A stretch of 59,142 nucleotides of DNA from Buchananella hordeovulneris (lineage in GTDB: Bacteria; Actinomycetota; Actinomycetes; Actinomycetales; Actinomycetaceae), in the NCBI GenBank assembly GCA_030529545.1, contig JAUMWR010000004.1, positions 1 through 59,142 on the forward strand. Direction: 5' to 3'. Both the position numbers and the translations under genes were made by a program. The notes beneath the pieces were generated by a model. The model searched no databases, was not told the origin of the DNA, and was given only the letters and a program-made list of their open reading frames with translations. Each line of letters opens with the position of its first letter. Position 1 is the first letter of the stretch. Shown piece by piece: positions 26,752-37,234 of the stretch.

Positions 26752-27962
26752 TAGCCCTCCTGCTTCGTGCCGGGGGTGGCTTCGCCCTGGGCGCGCCGCG
26801 CCTCAACAAGCGAGAGGAACTGGTCAAAGAGGTGCTCGGAGTCGTGCGGGCCAGCCGCCGCCTCCGGGTGGTACTGCACGGAAAACGCGGGGATGTCCAG
26901 CGCGCGCAGGCCCTCCACCACGTTGTCGTTCAGGGACAGGTGGCTGACCTCGACCCGGCCGTAGCGGCCGTCGTCGTGCGGGGCCACGGACGGGCCCTCC
27001 ATGGGCGCGTCCACCGCGAAGCCGTGGTTGTGGGCGGTGATCTCCACCCGGCCCGTGGCGCGGTCCTGCACCGGCTGGTTCACGCCGCGGTGGCCATAGA
27101 CCAGCTTGTAGGTGCCGTAGCCAAGCGCGCGGCCCAACAGCTGGTGGCCAAAGCAGATGCCGAAGTAGGGCACGCCGGCGTCCAGCACACCGCGCAGCAA
27201 CTCTATCTCGTGGCTGGCCGCCCCCGGGTCGCCGGGGCCGTTGGAGAAGAAGACCCCGTCGGGCTCCAGCGCCAACAGCTGGTCCAGGGTGATGGACTGT
27301 GGCACCACGGTCACGCGGGCGCCGCGCTCGGCCAGGTTCTGGGGCGAGCGGGCCTTGATGCCCAGGTCCACGGCCACGATGTGGGCGCGCGCCGGACCCT
27401 CCCAGTTCATCGGCTCAATCACGTAGGACTCGGAGGTGGAGACCTCACGGGCCAGGTCGGCGCCCTTCATGGCGGCCTGAGAGCGTACCACGTCCACCAG
27501 GACGGAGACGGCGGCCGGGCTCAGGTCCTCGCCGTGCGAGGGCAGGGCGTCGCCGGAAAAGATGCCGGCGCGCATGGAGCCATTTTCCCGCAGGTGGCGG
27601 GTCAGGGCGCGGGTGTCGATGTGGCTGATGCCCACCACACCCGCCTGGACCAGCTCGTCCTCCAGCTCAGACTCGGCGCGCCAAGAGGAGGAACGTCGGG
27701 CAGGATCGCGGACAACGAGGCCGTCAATCCAGATCTTGTCGGACTCCGGGTCCTCCCGGTTCATGCCGGTGTTGCCGATGTGCGGGAAGGTCATCACCAC
27801 GATCTGGCGGTGATAGGAAGGGTCGGTAAAGGTCTCCTGGTAGCCGGACATGCCGGTGGAGAACACGATCTCCCCCAGGGTGCGCCCGCGGGCCCCGTAG
27901 GCACGACCGCGAAACACGCGGCCGTCCTCCAGGACTACCAGCGCCAGTTCGCTAGCGCTCAT
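26751..27962 (-). CDS. carA: Carbamoyl-phosphate synthase small subunit
   Basis: Glutamine amidotransferase that feeds ammonia to CarB. The 403-residue product has the N-terminal CPSase domain ([47 protein letters not shown]) and a class I amidotransferase domain with nucleophile [29 protein letters not shown], and the His-x-Glu pair in [20 protein letters not shown]. It overlaps pyrC by 4 bp. A partial interspersed motif is at 27690-27703. Confidence 0.98.
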   Translation of the reverse strand: MSASELALVVLEDGRVFRGRAYGARGRTLGEIVFSTGMSGYQETFTDPSYHRQIVVMTFPHIGNTGMNREDPESDKIWIDGLVVRDPARRSSSWRAESELEDELVQAGVVGISHIDTRALTRHLRENGSMRAGIFSGDALPSHGEDLSPAAVSVLVDVVRSQAAMKGADLAREVSTSESYVIEPMNWEGPARAHIVAVDLGIKARSPQNLAERGARVTVVPQSITLDQLLALEPDGVFFSNGPGDPGAASHEIELLRGVLDAGVPYFGICFGHQLLGRALGYGTYKLVYGHRGVNQPVQDRATGRVEITAHNHGFAVDAPMEGPSVAPHDDGRYGRVEVSHLSLNDNVVEGLRALDIPAFSVQYHPEAAAGPHDSEHLFDQFLSLVEARRAQGEATPGTKQEG

Positions 27963-29263
27963 GCCTGCACCTGCAGCTCACCATTGAGAACGGTCGGGCG
28001 ACCGCCGTAGAAGGTGGCGATGACCTGGCCGGGCAGCTCGCAGCCCTTGTAGGGGCTGTTGGTGGACTTGGTGGCCTGGGTGGTCGGGTCCACGACGCGG
28101 CGAACGCTCGGGTCCACCAGGGTGACGTGGGCGGGAGCGCCCACCACGAGGCCCTGGCCTTGGGAGGTGATGCGGCCGATGCGGGCCGGGGTGGTGGACA
28201 TGACGCGAGCAACGTCGGCCCAGGTCATGCGGCCGGTGTCCACCATGACGTCCTGCACCACGGACAGCGCAGTCTCCAGGCCGGTCATGCCGAAGGCGCC
28301 AGCGGCCCACTCGCAGTCCTTGTCCTCCAGGGAGTGCGGGGCGTGGTCGGTGCCCACGATGTCGATGGTGCCGTCGGCCAGGCCGGCGCGTACGGCCTCC
28401 ACGTCCTCGCGGGTGCGCAGCGGCGGGTTGACCTTGTACAGCGGGTCGTAGGTCGTGGCCTTCTCCTCGGTGAGGAACAGGTGGTGCGGGGTGACCTCGG
28501 CGGTCACGTCGATGCCACGGGACTTGGCCCAGCGCACCAGCTCCACGGAGCCAGCGGTGGACAGGTGGCACACGTGCAGGCGGGAACCCACGTGCGCGGC
28601 CAGCTGGATGTCGCGGGCGATGATCGCCTCCTCGGCCACCGCCGGCCAACCGGCCAAGCCGAGCTGGGCGGAGAGCGGGGACTCGTTCATCTGGGCGCCC
28701 TCGGTCAGGCGCGGCTCCTGGGAATGCTGTGCGATGACGCCGTCAAAGGAGCGCACGTACTCCAGGGCGCGGCGCATCAGCACCGGGTCGTGGACGCACT
28801 TGCCGTCGTCGGAGAACACGCGCACGCGCGCCTTGGAGGCGGCCATGGCGCCGAGCTCGGCCAGCGCCTTGCCCTCCAGGCCCTTGGAGACGGCACCGAT
28901 CGGGCGGACCTCCACCCACCCGGACTCGGTGCCCAGGCGGGCCACCTGCTCCACCACGCCAGCGGTGTCCTGCACCGGGGTGGTGTTGGCCATCGCGAAC
29001 ACGCAGGTGAAGCCACCCAGGGCGGCTGCCCGGGTGCCCGTCTCCACGGTCTCTGCGTCCTCCCGGCCCGGCTCGCGCAGGTGGGTGTGCAGGTCAACCA
29101 GGCCAGGCAGCGCCACGAGCCCGTCGGCCTCCACCACGCGCGCGTTCGCACCGGCCGCCTCGGCAGCGTCGACCCCAATGGCGGCGATAACGCCGTCAAC
29201 CAGAGCGATGTCGGCCTTTTCCCCGCCCAGAATGGCGGCGGACTTGATCAGGGTGTTGTTCAC
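27959..29263 (-). CDS. pyrC: Dihydroorotase
   Basis: Zinc enzyme that cyclises carbamoyl aspartate to dihydroorotate. The 434-residue class I enzyme shows [20 protein letters not shown] (metal-binding HxH), [43 protein letters not shown], and GTDHAPHS with the catalytic Asp. ATG 29263 overlaps the pyrB stop. Fourth on from pyrR in the pyr operon. The segment encoding TWADVARV carries a 10-bp core of the interspersed motif (28209-28222). Confidence 0.98.
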   Translation of the reverse strand: MNNTLIKSAAILGGEKADIALVDGVIAAIGVDAAEAAGANARVVEADGLVALPGLVDLHTHLREPGREDAETVETGTRAAALGGFTCVFAMANTTPVQDTAGVVEQVARLGTESGWVEVRPIGAVSKGLEGKALAELGAMAASKARVRVFSDDGKCVHDPVLMRRALEYVRSFDGVIAQHSQEPRLTEGAQMNESPLSAQLGLAGWPAVAEEAIIARDIQLAAHVGSRLHVCHLSTAGSVELVRWAKSRGIDVTAEVTPHHLFLTEEKATTYDPLYKVNPPLRTREDVEAVRAGLADGTIDIVGTDHAPHSLEDKDCEWAAGAFGMTGLETALSVVQDVMVDTGRMTWADVARVMSTTPARIGRITSQGQGLVVGAPAHVTLVDPSVRRVVDPTTQATKSTNSPYKGCELPGQVIATFYGGRPTVLNGELQVQA

Positions 29264-30245
29264 AGCTCGGTTCCTTCGTTAGCCAGGAGTAGGTAGAGGG
29301 CGGACATGCGCACAGCCACGCCGTTGGCCACCTGCTCCACGATGCGGGAGCGAGCGTGGTCGGCCGCCTCGGCGCAAATCTCCAAGCCACGGTTCATCGG
29401 GCCCGGGTGCAGGATCTGGCAGTCGGCCGGCAGCGCGGCCAGGCGGGAGGTGCCCAGCCCGTAGGCGCGGTGGTACTCCTCCGGAGAGGGGAAGAAGCCG
29501 CCGCCGGCACTGGACATGCGCTCGCGCTGCACGCGCAGCATCATGATCGCGTTGGGGCGGGCGGTCTCGATGGCCTCATCCAGGTCAAAGACCACGCGGC
29601 AGGGCCAGTTCTCCACGCCCATCGGCAGCAGCGTGGGCGGGGCCACCAGAGTGACGTCGGCGCCCAGGGTGGCCAGCAGGTCCACGTTGGAGCGGGCCAC
29701 GCGGGAGTGCAGGATGTCGCCCACGATCACCACGCGCGCGCCCTCCAGGGTGGCGCCACGCTCGGGGGCGTTGCCCATGCCCGGGCGGCCCGGGCCGGCG
29801 ATGTGACGGCGCATGGTCATGGCGTCCAGCAGCGCCTGGGTGGGGTGCTGGTGGGTGCCGTCACCGGCGTTGAGCACCGGCACGTCGATCCAGCCGGCGT
29901 GGGCCAGGCGGTGGGCGGCGCCGGAGGCAGAGTGGCGCACGATCACGGCGTCGGCGCCCATGGCCTGCAGGGTCAGGGCGGTGTCCTTCAGGCTCTCGCC
30001 CTTGGAGAGGGAGGAGCCCTTGGCGGAGAAGTTGATGACGTCCGCGCTCAGGCGCTTGGCGGCGGCCTCGAAGGACAGCCGGGTACGGGTGGAGTCCTCG
30101 AAGAAGAGGTTGACCACGGTCTTGCCCCGCAGGGTGGGCAGCTTCTTCACGGAGCGCGACTGAGTAGCCGCCATAACCTCCGCAGTGTCCAGAATTTCCA
30201 GTGCCTCTTCGAGCGTGAGGTCGGCGGCGTTTAGCAGGTGACGCA

Positions 30246-30246
<1 letters not shown>
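29260..30246 (-). CDS. pyrB: Aspartate carbamoyltransferase catalytic subunit
   Basis: Transfers carbamoyl phosphate to aspartate, the committed step of pyrimidine synthesis. The 328-residue product has the carbamoyl-phosphate site [52 protein letters not shown], and [12 protein letters not shown]. No pyrI regulatory subunit follows, as usual in Gram-positive bacteria. It overlaps pyrR by 1 bp and pyrC by 4 bp. Confidence 0.98.
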
Positions 30247-30835
<589 letters not shown>

Positions 30836-31121
30836 AAAGGATGTTGGCAGCTCCAATCGTAGACCCGGCGTGAGGGCGGACGTGTACGTTGTCGCCAGGT
30901 GAAATTGGCTCGTGTGCCCAATCGCACTTGCGCGTGCGGGGCGGCGCCACTGCCCGGTGTGAATAACGCCATTTTCGCTGCCCGCCCCGGGGTAAACCGC
31001 CACCCCCCACCGACCTCGCGCTACGTAGTTCCCTTTCCCGGAGGGATCTCACCCCAGCCCCCGATCCAAGCGGGTAACCAGCTACGCCTAGGTATGTAGT
31101 GCAGGTGGCGCCGCCAATGCA

Positions 31122-31155
31122 GTTGCCCCGCCGGCCAGACGGCAGGCGGGGCAAC
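31122..31155. terminator. Strong hairpin downstream of nusB
   Basis: GTTGCCCCGCC (31122-31132) pairs perfectly with GGCGGGGCAAC (31145-31155), a 11-bp stem with a 12-nt loop. It is 20 bp past the nusB stop on the minus strand. The T-rich tail TATTTTGCTT is on the plus-strand side, so it may be bidirectional. Confidence 0.75.
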
Positions 31156-31175
31156 TATTTTGCTTCAGCGCGGCC

Positions 31176-31619
31176 TTACAGGGCAGCGCGCAGCGTGGGA
31201 AGGAGATCCTTCAGTCGGCCCAGGAGGCCGTTGACCACGCGCGGAGAGTCCTCCGTGGAGAGCAGCGCGGCGAGGTTTGCGGCCTCGTCCATCACCACGT
31301 TCGGATCCGTGTCCGTGTAGAGCAGCTCCCATGCGCCTACGCGCAGGATGCAGCGGTCCACCGGCGGCAGCAGGTTGAAGGCGCGCCCGGACTGGTAGGT
31401 CTGGAGCGTGTCCTCGATGTGGGAGAAGTGCGTGGCTACGCCCCCAAGGATCTCCACCGCGAAGGCGGGCAGCGGCGAGGGGGCGGCGGTGTGCAGCTTG
31501 CGTTGCTCCAGCAGCTGCGCCAGCGCCTCCTCGGTGAGCTGACCGGTCAGGTCTGCCTCAAACAGCACTTCCACCGCGCGGCGGCGTGCCTTGGAACGGG
31601 ACGTGGTTTCGAAGCTCAC
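31176..31619 (-). CDS. nusB: Transcription antitermination factor NusB
   Basis: Binds rRNA leader boxA with NusE/S10 for antitermination. The 147-residue product has TSRSKARRRAVEVLFEADLTGQ at the N-terminus, then LPPVDRCILRVGAWELLY and VVMDEAANLAALLSTEDSPRVVNGLLGRL, the standard NusB core. GTG start at 31619 abuts the efp stop. The efp-nusB order is conserved, and in Actinobacteria the pyr operon commonly follows. Confidence 0.96.
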   Translation of the reverse strand: MSFETTSRSKARRRAVEVLFEADLTGQLTEEALAQLLEQRKLHTAAPSPLPAFAVEILGGVATHFSHIEDTLQTYQSGRAFNLLPPVDRCILRVGAWELLYTDTDPNVVMDEAANLAALLSTEDSPRVVNGLLGRLKDLLPTLRAAL

Positions 31620-32183
31620 TTAGTCGTTCACACGGCCCAGGTAGTCGCCAGTACGGGTGTCCACCTTGACCTTGGTGCCGATCTCCAGGAACAGCGGGAC
31701 CTGGATCTCGTAGCCGGTGGCGATGGTGGCGGGCTTGGTGCCAGCGGAGGAGCGGTCGCCCTGGAGGCCCGGCTCGGTGTAGGTGATCTCGGTGACGATG
31801 GAGGCCGGCAGGTCGATGTAGAGCACGGCGCCCTCGTGCAGGGCCACGATGCACTGCTGGTTCTCCTGCAGGAAGTTGCGGTTGTCACCGACGGTCTCTG
31901 CGGGCACGCTGATCTGCTCGTAGGTCTGGGTGTCCATGAAGACGTAGTCGTTGCCGTCCTGGTACAGGTACTCCATGTCGCGGCGGTCGACGGTGGCGGT
32001 CTCCACCTTCAGGCCGGCGTTGAAGGTGCGGTCAACGATCTTGCCGGAGAGCACGTTCTTGATCTTGGTGCGCACGAAGGCCGGGCCCTTGCCGGGCTTG
32101 ACGTGCTGGAACTCGATGACGGTCCAAAGCTGGCCCTCGATCTTGAGCACCATGCCGTTCTTCAGGTCGTTGGTCGTTGCCAC
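31620..32183 (-). CDS. efp: Elongation factor P
   Basis: Relieves ribosome stalling at polyproline stretches. The 187-residue product has the three beta-barrel domains with [53 protein letters not shown], and a C-terminal GRVND. The domain I tip reads [12 protein letters not shown]: a palindromic PGKGP loop with central lysine, the actinobacterial EF-P subfamily reported to work without lysine modification. No epmA/epmB or rhamnosyl (earP) gene is present nearby. ATG 32183. Confidence 0.97.
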   Translation of the reverse strand: MATTNDLKNGMVLKIEGQLWTVIEFQHVKPGKGPAFVRTKIKNVLSGKIVDRTFNAGLKVETATVDRRDMEYLYQDGNDYVFMDTQTYEQISVPAETVGDNRNFLQENQQCIVALHEGAVLYIDLPASIVTEITYTEPGLQGDRSSAGTKPATIATGYEIQVPLFLEIGTKVKVDTRTGDYLGRVND

Positions 32184-32299
32184 TTTTGCTACCTCGATTT
32201 GCGGTCTGGAGTTTTTTACCGCCGGTCAGGATAGCAAGGCGGTTGCGCATATTCCCAGGACGCCGGGCACATCCGCGCGCCTGGTAAACGTGACACTGC

Positions 32300-32881
32300 C
32301 TACTTGGGGCGGCGGGCGGTGAGCGCCTCGAGGGCGGTCAGGCCGCGGGTGAGGAAGCCTTCGAGGCCGTTTGCTTCCACCTGGTTGGCGGTGCGCAGGC
32401 GCTGACTGAGGGCCTGGGTGGTGATGCCGAGCTGGGCGGCGGCGCTGGCGCGGTCGGGGTGGTGACGCATAGCGGCCACGGCTTCGTGGCCGAGTGCGGT
32501 GCGGCCCTGCACGAGCGCGGCGAGGGCCTGGGCCAGGATGGTGGTGGAGTGGGCGCCGTCCTTGTTGCGCGCTGCCACGACGACGGGGCGGGTGGCGGTG
32601 CGCTTGGAGGCGGCGGCCAGGGCGCGCTGGGCCTGCTTGGGGGCCTGCTCCTGCGGTCCGACTCCAACTCCCACCGCCACGCCTTCGAGGGCGAGCAGCT
32701 CTCGCACGACGGCCGCAGCGAGCGCGGGGGCATCGAGCGCGACCTCGAGGCCGGCGGGTTGCGTCAGGGTCTGCACCGCGAGGGGGCGGGCGCCATGCGC
32801 GGCCAGTTCCGCTTCCACCTTGGCCAGCGCCTGGCTGGTTTGGTCCGGGCCGCCGGGGTGTGCCGCGCGGATTGTGAACAT
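32300..32881 (-). CDS. Hypothetical HTH protein with SatD-like layout
   Basis: A 193-residue protein I do not firmly recognise. The N-terminal 95 residues are Ala-rich with a GVAVGVGVGPQEQ strand-turn. The C-terminal half has LAQALAALVQGRTALGHEAV followed by a helix-turn-helix candidate, RASAAAQLGITTQALSQRLRTAN. That order (nucleotide-domain remnant then HTH ending in VSQRL) resembles SatD-family regulators, a weak assignment. ATG 32881 follows GGGAG. It lies between efp and the shikimate genes, where other Actinobacteria often carry aroQ or pepQ, so it is a lineage-specific replacement. Role unknown. Confidence 0.7.
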   Translation of the reverse strand: MFTIRAAHPGGPDQTSQALAKVEAELAAHGARPLAVQTLTQPAGLEVALDAPALAAAVVRELLALEGVAVGVGVGPQEQAPKQAQRALAAASKRTATRPVVVAARNKDGAHSTTILAQALAALVQGRTALGHEAVAAMRHHPDRASAAAQLGITTQALSQRLRTANQVEANGLEGFLTRGLTALEALTARRPK

Positions 32882-32940
32882 CGCTTGCTCCCTTCGCCCT
32901 GCTGCGGCCGCTGTGGCCGGTGTCTAAAGGCTAGCTCTTT

Positions 32941-33492
32941 TCACCCAGCGATTTCCTCCACCGCCCGCGCCACCTCCGGCGCGGTGAGGAAGGAGGTGTC
33001 GATGTTGTGCCCGGCGGCCTCCTGGTAGAGGGGCAGCCGTTCGCGCCGCATTGCGCCGAGCAGGGCGCGCGGGGTGAGGGTGGCCAGCCCGCCTGGCGCG
33101 GTGAAGCCGAGTCGCTTGGTTAGCGCCGCGAGGTCGGCATCCAGGTGGACGACGTTGCCGCCGGCCTGCCCGATCTGGCGCAACTGCGCGCGCAGGTCGG
33201 CATCCAGCACCGCCTCCGAGGACAGGACGAGCACCTGCTTCTGCCCGCCGGCCTCCCCGACGCTCTCTGCGAGCTGGGCGGCGGCCTGCGCGAGGCGCTC
33301 CTTGGCAAGCTCGACCGCCTGCGCGGCGAAGCGCTGCCCGTCCTCTGCCAGGTAGGCCTGGGCACGCTCGACGCGCAGGCTGGCTGCCACCGCGTCGTCG
33401 CATTCCCACACCGCCCAGCCGTTTTCTGCCAGGTGGCGGGCTACCGAGCTCTTGCCGCTGCCGGGGGCCCCGATCAGGACGACGATGCTCAA
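32941..33492 (-). CDS. Second, divergent shikimate-kinase-like P-loop protein
   Basis: A 183-residue shikimate-kinase-like protein starting at TTG 33492, overlapping the aroKB stop (TTGA). The P-loop IGAPGSGKSSVARHLAENGW is intact and an Asp pair follows (WECDDAVAASL). The shikimate-binding GGG motif is absent: the equivalent region reads VLVLSSEAVL. The lid/RPLL region is also altered (LTPRALLGAMRRERLPLY). It is unlikely to be a normal shikimate kinase and may be a regulatory or neofunctionalised paralogue. Copy 6 of the interspersed motif lies in it. Confidence 0.75.
   Translation of the reverse strand: MSIVVLIGAPGSGKSSVARHLAENGWAVWECDDAVAASLRVERAQAYLAEDGQRFAAQAVELAKERLAQAAAQLAESVGEAGGQKQVLVLSSEAVLDADLRAQLRQIGQAGGNVVHLDADLAALTKRLGFTAPGGLATLTPRALLGAMRRERLPLYQEAAGHNIDTSFLTAPEVARAVEEIAG
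33145..33158 (+). repeat. Interspersed 14-bp motif, copy 6
   Basis: GTGGACGACGTTGC followed by CGCCGGCC, inside the divergent shikimate-kinase-like gene, antisense to it, encoding GGNVVH on the coding strand. Confidence 0.85.
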
Positions 33493-35129
33493 GTGCGCAC
33501 CGCCTGGTAGGCACGCTCCAGCGCGGTCTCGTCCGCGACCACGTGCACGGCCGGGCGGCCGAGCTCGCTCAGGAGCACAAAGCGCAGGGCGCGCGAGCGC
33601 ACCTTTTTGTCGCTGGCCATGAACTTGCGCAGCGCGGCGAAGTCGCCGTCGTAGGTGACGGGCAGGCCCAGACCGGCCAGGAGGCGACGGTGGTGGTCGG
33701 CGAGCCCCGGCTGCGCCACCCCCAGCTCCTCCGCGAGGGCGGCGGCGTAGACGCAGCCAATGGAGACGGCCGCGCCGTGGCGCAGCTGGTAGTTCTCGTT
33801 GCGCTCGATGGCGTGGGCCAGGGTGTGTCCGTAGTTCAGGAACTCGCGCTGCCCGGCCTCGCGCAGGTCGGCGCTGACCACCTGCGCCTTGACGGCGATG
33901 GCCCGCTCCATGACCTCGCGCAGGCTCTCCACCGGACCGGCGGTGAGCAGCTCGGCCTGGCTCTCCACTCGCTCCAGGATGGCCAGGTCGGAGATGAAGC
34001 CGCACTTGACGACCTCTGCCAGGCCGGTGCTGCGCTCCACCTGGGGCAGGGTGTGCAGGGCGTCCAGGTCGCACACGACCGCGCGCGGCGGGTGGAAGGA
34101 GCCCACCAGGTTCTTCCCGGCGGAGGTGTTGATGCCGGTCTTGCCGCCCACGGCGGCGTCCACCATCGCCAGCACGGTGGTGGGGACCTGAATGACGTCC
34201 ACGCCGCGCAGCCAGGTGGCGGCGGCGAAACCGGCCAGGTCGGTGCAGGCTCCACCGCCCAGGCCGATCACGACGTCCTGGCGCCCGGCGCGCTCCTGGC
34301 CCAGGTGCTCCCATATTTCCGCCGTGACCTGCAGGGATTTGGCGGACTCGCCGTCCGGGATGGCGTGCAGCGCCACGCTCAGCTCGGCGGAGGTGGCGGG
34401 GCTGAACTCCAGGTGCTCGGCCAGGTGCTTGGCGCGCTCGGTCAGGGCGTGGGGGTGCACGATCAGCACGCGGCGGGGCACCATGCCAACCTGCGCGGCC
34501 ACCTCAGACTCCAGGCCGTGGCCCACGCAGACCTGGTAGGGGCTCTCCCCGCCCACCTCGATGCGGGTGGTGCGGCCGATGCCCATTCGCACCTGGGCGA
34601 TGATCTCCTCCGCGATCTCGGTGGGCGTGCGGCCCGTGGTCTCCACGGCCACGGTGGCCACCTGCCGGTAGAGCTCGTCGCGCTGCAGGCTCAGCTCCTC
34701 CAGCCGGGCCACGGGGTCCTCCGCCAGCAGCGGGCGGCCCGAGCCGGTGGCACCCACCCGGCGCGCGGCCTCCTCCAGGGTGACGCGCAGGTGCACCACC
34801 GTGTGGTTGCGCAGCAGCTCGCGCGTGCCCGGGTGCAGCACCGCTCCCCCGCCCAGCGCCACCACGCCGTGCGCCAAGGTCAGGGTGTGGGCGATCGCTC
34901 GGTGCTCGACGTCGCGGAAGCCTTCCTCGCCGCGCTCGGCGAAAAGCTGCGGGATGGTCAGCCGGGTGCGGCGGCGGACCTCAGCGTCCGTGTCCACCGA
35001 GTTCAGGCCCGTCAGGCGGGCCAGCTCACGGCCTACCGAGGTCTTGCCCGCGCCCGGCAGACCCACCAGGACGATTGGCAGGGCTGAGGCCGGCAGGGAG
35101 TGCGCCAGGTCTACGTTCTGCTTCCTCAC
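33489..35129 (-). CDS. aroKB: Fused shikimate kinase/3-dehydroquinate synthase (AroKB)
   Basis: One polypeptide of 546 residues joins two shikimate-pathway enzymes. Residues 1-175 are shikimate kinase: P-loop [35 protein letters not shown], and the GGG motif VALGGGAVL. From about 185 it is 3-dehydroquinate synthase: [19 protein letters not shown] (NAD site), [26 protein letters not shown], and the metal-binding [14 protein letters not shown] 35129 overlaps the aroC stop (GTGA). Fusion seems genuine: there is no stop or start between the two domains. Fused AroKB exists in a few bacteria and is uncommon in Actinobacteria. Confidence 0.95.
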   Translation of the reverse strand: MRKQNVDLAHSLPASALPIVLVGLPGAGKTSVGRELARLTGLNSVDTDAEVRRRTRLTIPQLFAERGEEGFRDVEHRAIAHTLTLAHGVVALGGGAVLHPGTRELLRNHTVVHLRVTLEEAARRVGATGSGRPLLAEDPVARLEELSLQRDELYRQVATVAVETTGRTPTEIAEEIIAQVRMGIGRTTRIEVGGESPYQVCVGHGLESEVAAQVGMVPRRVLIVHPHALTERAKHLAEHLEFSPATSAELSVALHAIPDGESAKSLQVTAEIWEHLGQERAGRQDVVIGLGGGACTDLAGFAAATWLRGVDVIQVPTTVLAMVDAAVGGKTGINTSAGKNLVGSFHPPRAVVCDLDALHTLPQVERSTGLAEVVKCGFISDLAILERVESQAELLTAGPVESLREVMERAIAVKAQVVSADLREAGQREFLNYGHTLAHAIERNENYQLRHGAAVSIGCVYAAALAEELGVAQPGLADHHRRLLAGLGLPVTYDGDFAALRKFMASDKKVRSRALRFVLLSELGRPAVHVVADETALERAYQAVRT

Positions 35130-36349
35130 AGTCCCTCCCAGGGGTCGTGCGCCAGGTAGGCCGCCAGGTTGCGCTTGGCCTCCACCACGCTGTCCCCACC
35201 GGTCTTCTCTAGCAGCGCCTCCAGCAGCGTGAGCGCCACCATCGCCTCCGCCACCACGGCCGCCGGGGCCACCGCGCAGGTGTCGGAGCGCTGGTGCAGC
35301 GCCGTCGCCGCCTCGCCGGTTGCAACGTCCACGGTTTGCAAGGCCCGGGGAACGGTGGAGATGGGCTTCATGGCGGCGCGCACCACGATCGGCTCGCCGT
35401 TGCTCATGCCGCCCTCGATGCCGCCGGCGCGATTGCTCAGGCGGGAGAACTTCTCGGCAACAGGCTGGCCGCCCGCCGCGATCTCGTCGTGCGCCACGGA
35501 GCCGCGCCGCGCCGCCGTCAGGAAGCCGTCGCCGATCTCCACGCCCTTGATGGCCTGAATGCCCATCACGGCCGCCGCCAAGCGCGCATCCAGCTTGGAG
35601 GAGGCCCGCACAAACGAGCCCAGTCCCGCCGGCACGCCGTAGGCGATCACCTCGACTACGCCGCCCAAGGTGTCCCCGTCGGCCTTTGCCGCGTCGATCT
35701 GCGCGATCATGGCCGCTGCGGCAGCGTCGTCCAAACAACGCACCGGCGAGGCGTCCAGCTCGGGGGTCTGGCCGGCCACCGGGCGCGGGGCGTCGGCCGG
35801 GAGCTCGGCGGTGCCGATCGCGGTGACGTGGCTAACCAGCTCGATGCCGGCAATCTGACGCAGGGCCGCAGCCGCGACCTCGCCCAGCGCCACACGCGCT
35901 GCGGTCTCCCGCGCGCTGGCCCGCTCCAGGATGTGGCGGGCGTCCTGCTGGTTGTACTTGCGCATGCCCGTCAGGTCCGCGTGGCCGGGGCGCGGGCGCG
36001 TCAGGCGGCGGTTGCGCGCCACCTCGCGCTCGTCCCCGGTGCCCGCGTCGATCAGGAGGGCGGCAGGGTCCACCGGGTCCGCGCTCATCACTGTGCGCCA
36101 CTTGGGCCACTCAGAGTTCTTGATCTCCAGCGCCACCGGGCCGCCCAGCGTGCGGCCGTGGCGAACGCCGCCCAGGATCGTGACCTCGTCCTGCTCGAAC
36201 TTCATGCGCGCCCCGCGCCCGTAGCCCAAGCGGCGGCGCGCCAACGCGCCGCGCAGCGCCTCGGTGGTGATCTCGATGCCGGCCGGGATGCCATCCAGGA
36301 TGCCAACCAGGGCCGGGCCGTGGGATTCTCCGGCAGTAGTCCACTGCAT
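35126..36349 (-). CDS. aroC: Chorismate synthase
   Basis: Converts EPSP to chorismate with reduced FMN. The 407-residue product shows [78 protein letters not shown] (His and Arg conserved), and [26 protein letters not shown] near the C-terminus. ATG 36349. It overlaps aroKB and is preceded by aroE, the conserved actinobacterial shikimate block. Confidence 0.98.
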   Translation of the reverse strand: MQWTTAGESHGPALVGILDGIPAGIEITTEALRGALARRRLGYGRGARMKFEQDEVTILGGVRHGRTLGGPVALEIKNSEWPKWRTVMSADPVDPAALLIDAGTGDEREVARNRRLTRPRPGHADLTGMRKYNQQDARHILERASARETAARVALGEVAAAALRQIAGIELVSHVTAIGTAELPADAPRPVAGQTPELDASPVRCLDDAAAAAMIAQIDAAKADGDTLGGVVEVIAYGVPAGLGSFVRASSKLDARLAAAVMGIQAIKGVEIGDGFLTAARRGSVAHDEIAAGGQPVAEKFSRLSNRAGGIEGGMSNGEPIVVRAAMKPISTVPRALQTVDVATGEAATALHQRSDTCAVAPAAVVAEAMVALTLLEALLEKTGGDSVVEAKRNLAAYLAHDPWEGL

Positions 36350-36400
36350 CGGGGCTCCTCTCAGACGTGGTACAACTCCAGCAGCCGTGCGGCCTAGGTC

Positions 36401-37234
36401 CTACCCTAGTGCGCCCGTCAGCGCCGCACGCATAGCGTCCACGTTCGGCGCGCGGCCCGTGAAGAGCTGCACCTGCATGACCGCCTGGTGCAAGAGCATT
36501 AGCCAGCCCGGCGCGGCCGTCTTGCCGCTGTCCAGCCACACCTGCGTCAGCGCGCTGGGCCACGGGTGGTAGACGACGTCCAGCAGCACCGCACTCGGCT
36601 TGGCGTGCTCGGCCACGAACTGGGCCAGCGGGTCCGCGACCCCGGCCGGGACCGTGGAGATGACCACGTCCGCATCCTGCACTGCCTGGGCAGTGAACTC
36701 GTCCTGGCGCCAGAGCAGGGGCCGGTGCTCCACGCCGAGCGCGTGGGAGACCAGCGCCGTGGAGCCCGGCCCCCCGTGGCGGCGTGCCACCACGCTGTGC
36801 TCGGTGCAGCCCAGCTCCCCCAGGGCGGCCAGGGCGGAGCAGGCCGTGGCCCGGTTGCCCAGGATCACGCTGCGCTCGGGGCGCCACTGCGCCGGCGCCA
36901 CCTCCCGCAGCGCGGCGGCGATGCCCGCCACGTCAGTGTTGAAAGCCGTTAGATGGCCGGAGCTGTGGCGCACCAGGGTGTTGGCCACGCCCAGCGCGGC
37001 CGCCAGCGGGTCCACGGAGTGAGCCAGCTCCACCGCCGCGCTCTTGTGCGGCATGGTGACGGACAGTCCTACCCACTCAGAGTCCAGGGCGGCCAGGAAC
37101 TGCCCCAGCTCACCTTCGGGGACGCGGCAGCGCTCGTAGGACCATTCCAACCCCAGACTGGCGTAACCGGCCAGGTGCAGGACAGGAGACAGGGAGTGGG
37201 AGATCGGGTCCCCCACTACGGCTGCGCGGGCCAT
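36401..37234 (-). CDS. aroE: Shikimate dehydrogenase
   Basis: NADPH-dependent reduction of 3-dehydroshikimate. The 277-residue product has VVGDPISHSLSPVLHLAGY, VTMPHKSAAVEL (catalytic Lys), GVANTLVRHSSGHLTAFNTD, VILGNRATACSALAAL as a degenerate Rossmann motif, and the C-terminal LLHQAVMQVQLFTG. The usual GAGGA nucleotide loop is altered to GNRAT, so cofactor binding may be weaker or use other residues. ATG 37234 overlaps the mltG stop by 1 bp. Confidence 0.94.
   Translation of the reverse strand: MARAAVVGDPISHSLSPVLHLAGYASLGLEWSYERCRVPEGELGQFLAALDSEWVGLSVTMPHKSAAVELAHSVDPLAAALGVANTLVRHSSGHLTAFNTDVAGIAAALREVAPAQWRPERSVILGNRATACSALAALGELGCTEHSVVARRHGGPGSTALVSHALGVEHRPLLWRQDEFTAQAVQDADVVISTVPAGVADPLAQFVAEHAKPSAVLLDVVYHPWPSALTQVWLDSGKTAAPGWLMLLHQAVMQVQLFTGRAPNVDAMRAALTGALG

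Noticed and set aside
33493..34314. Upstream extension of the second shikimate-kinase-like frame
   Set aside because: This part is in the shadow of the AroB domain; the real start is the TTG overlapping the aroKB stop.
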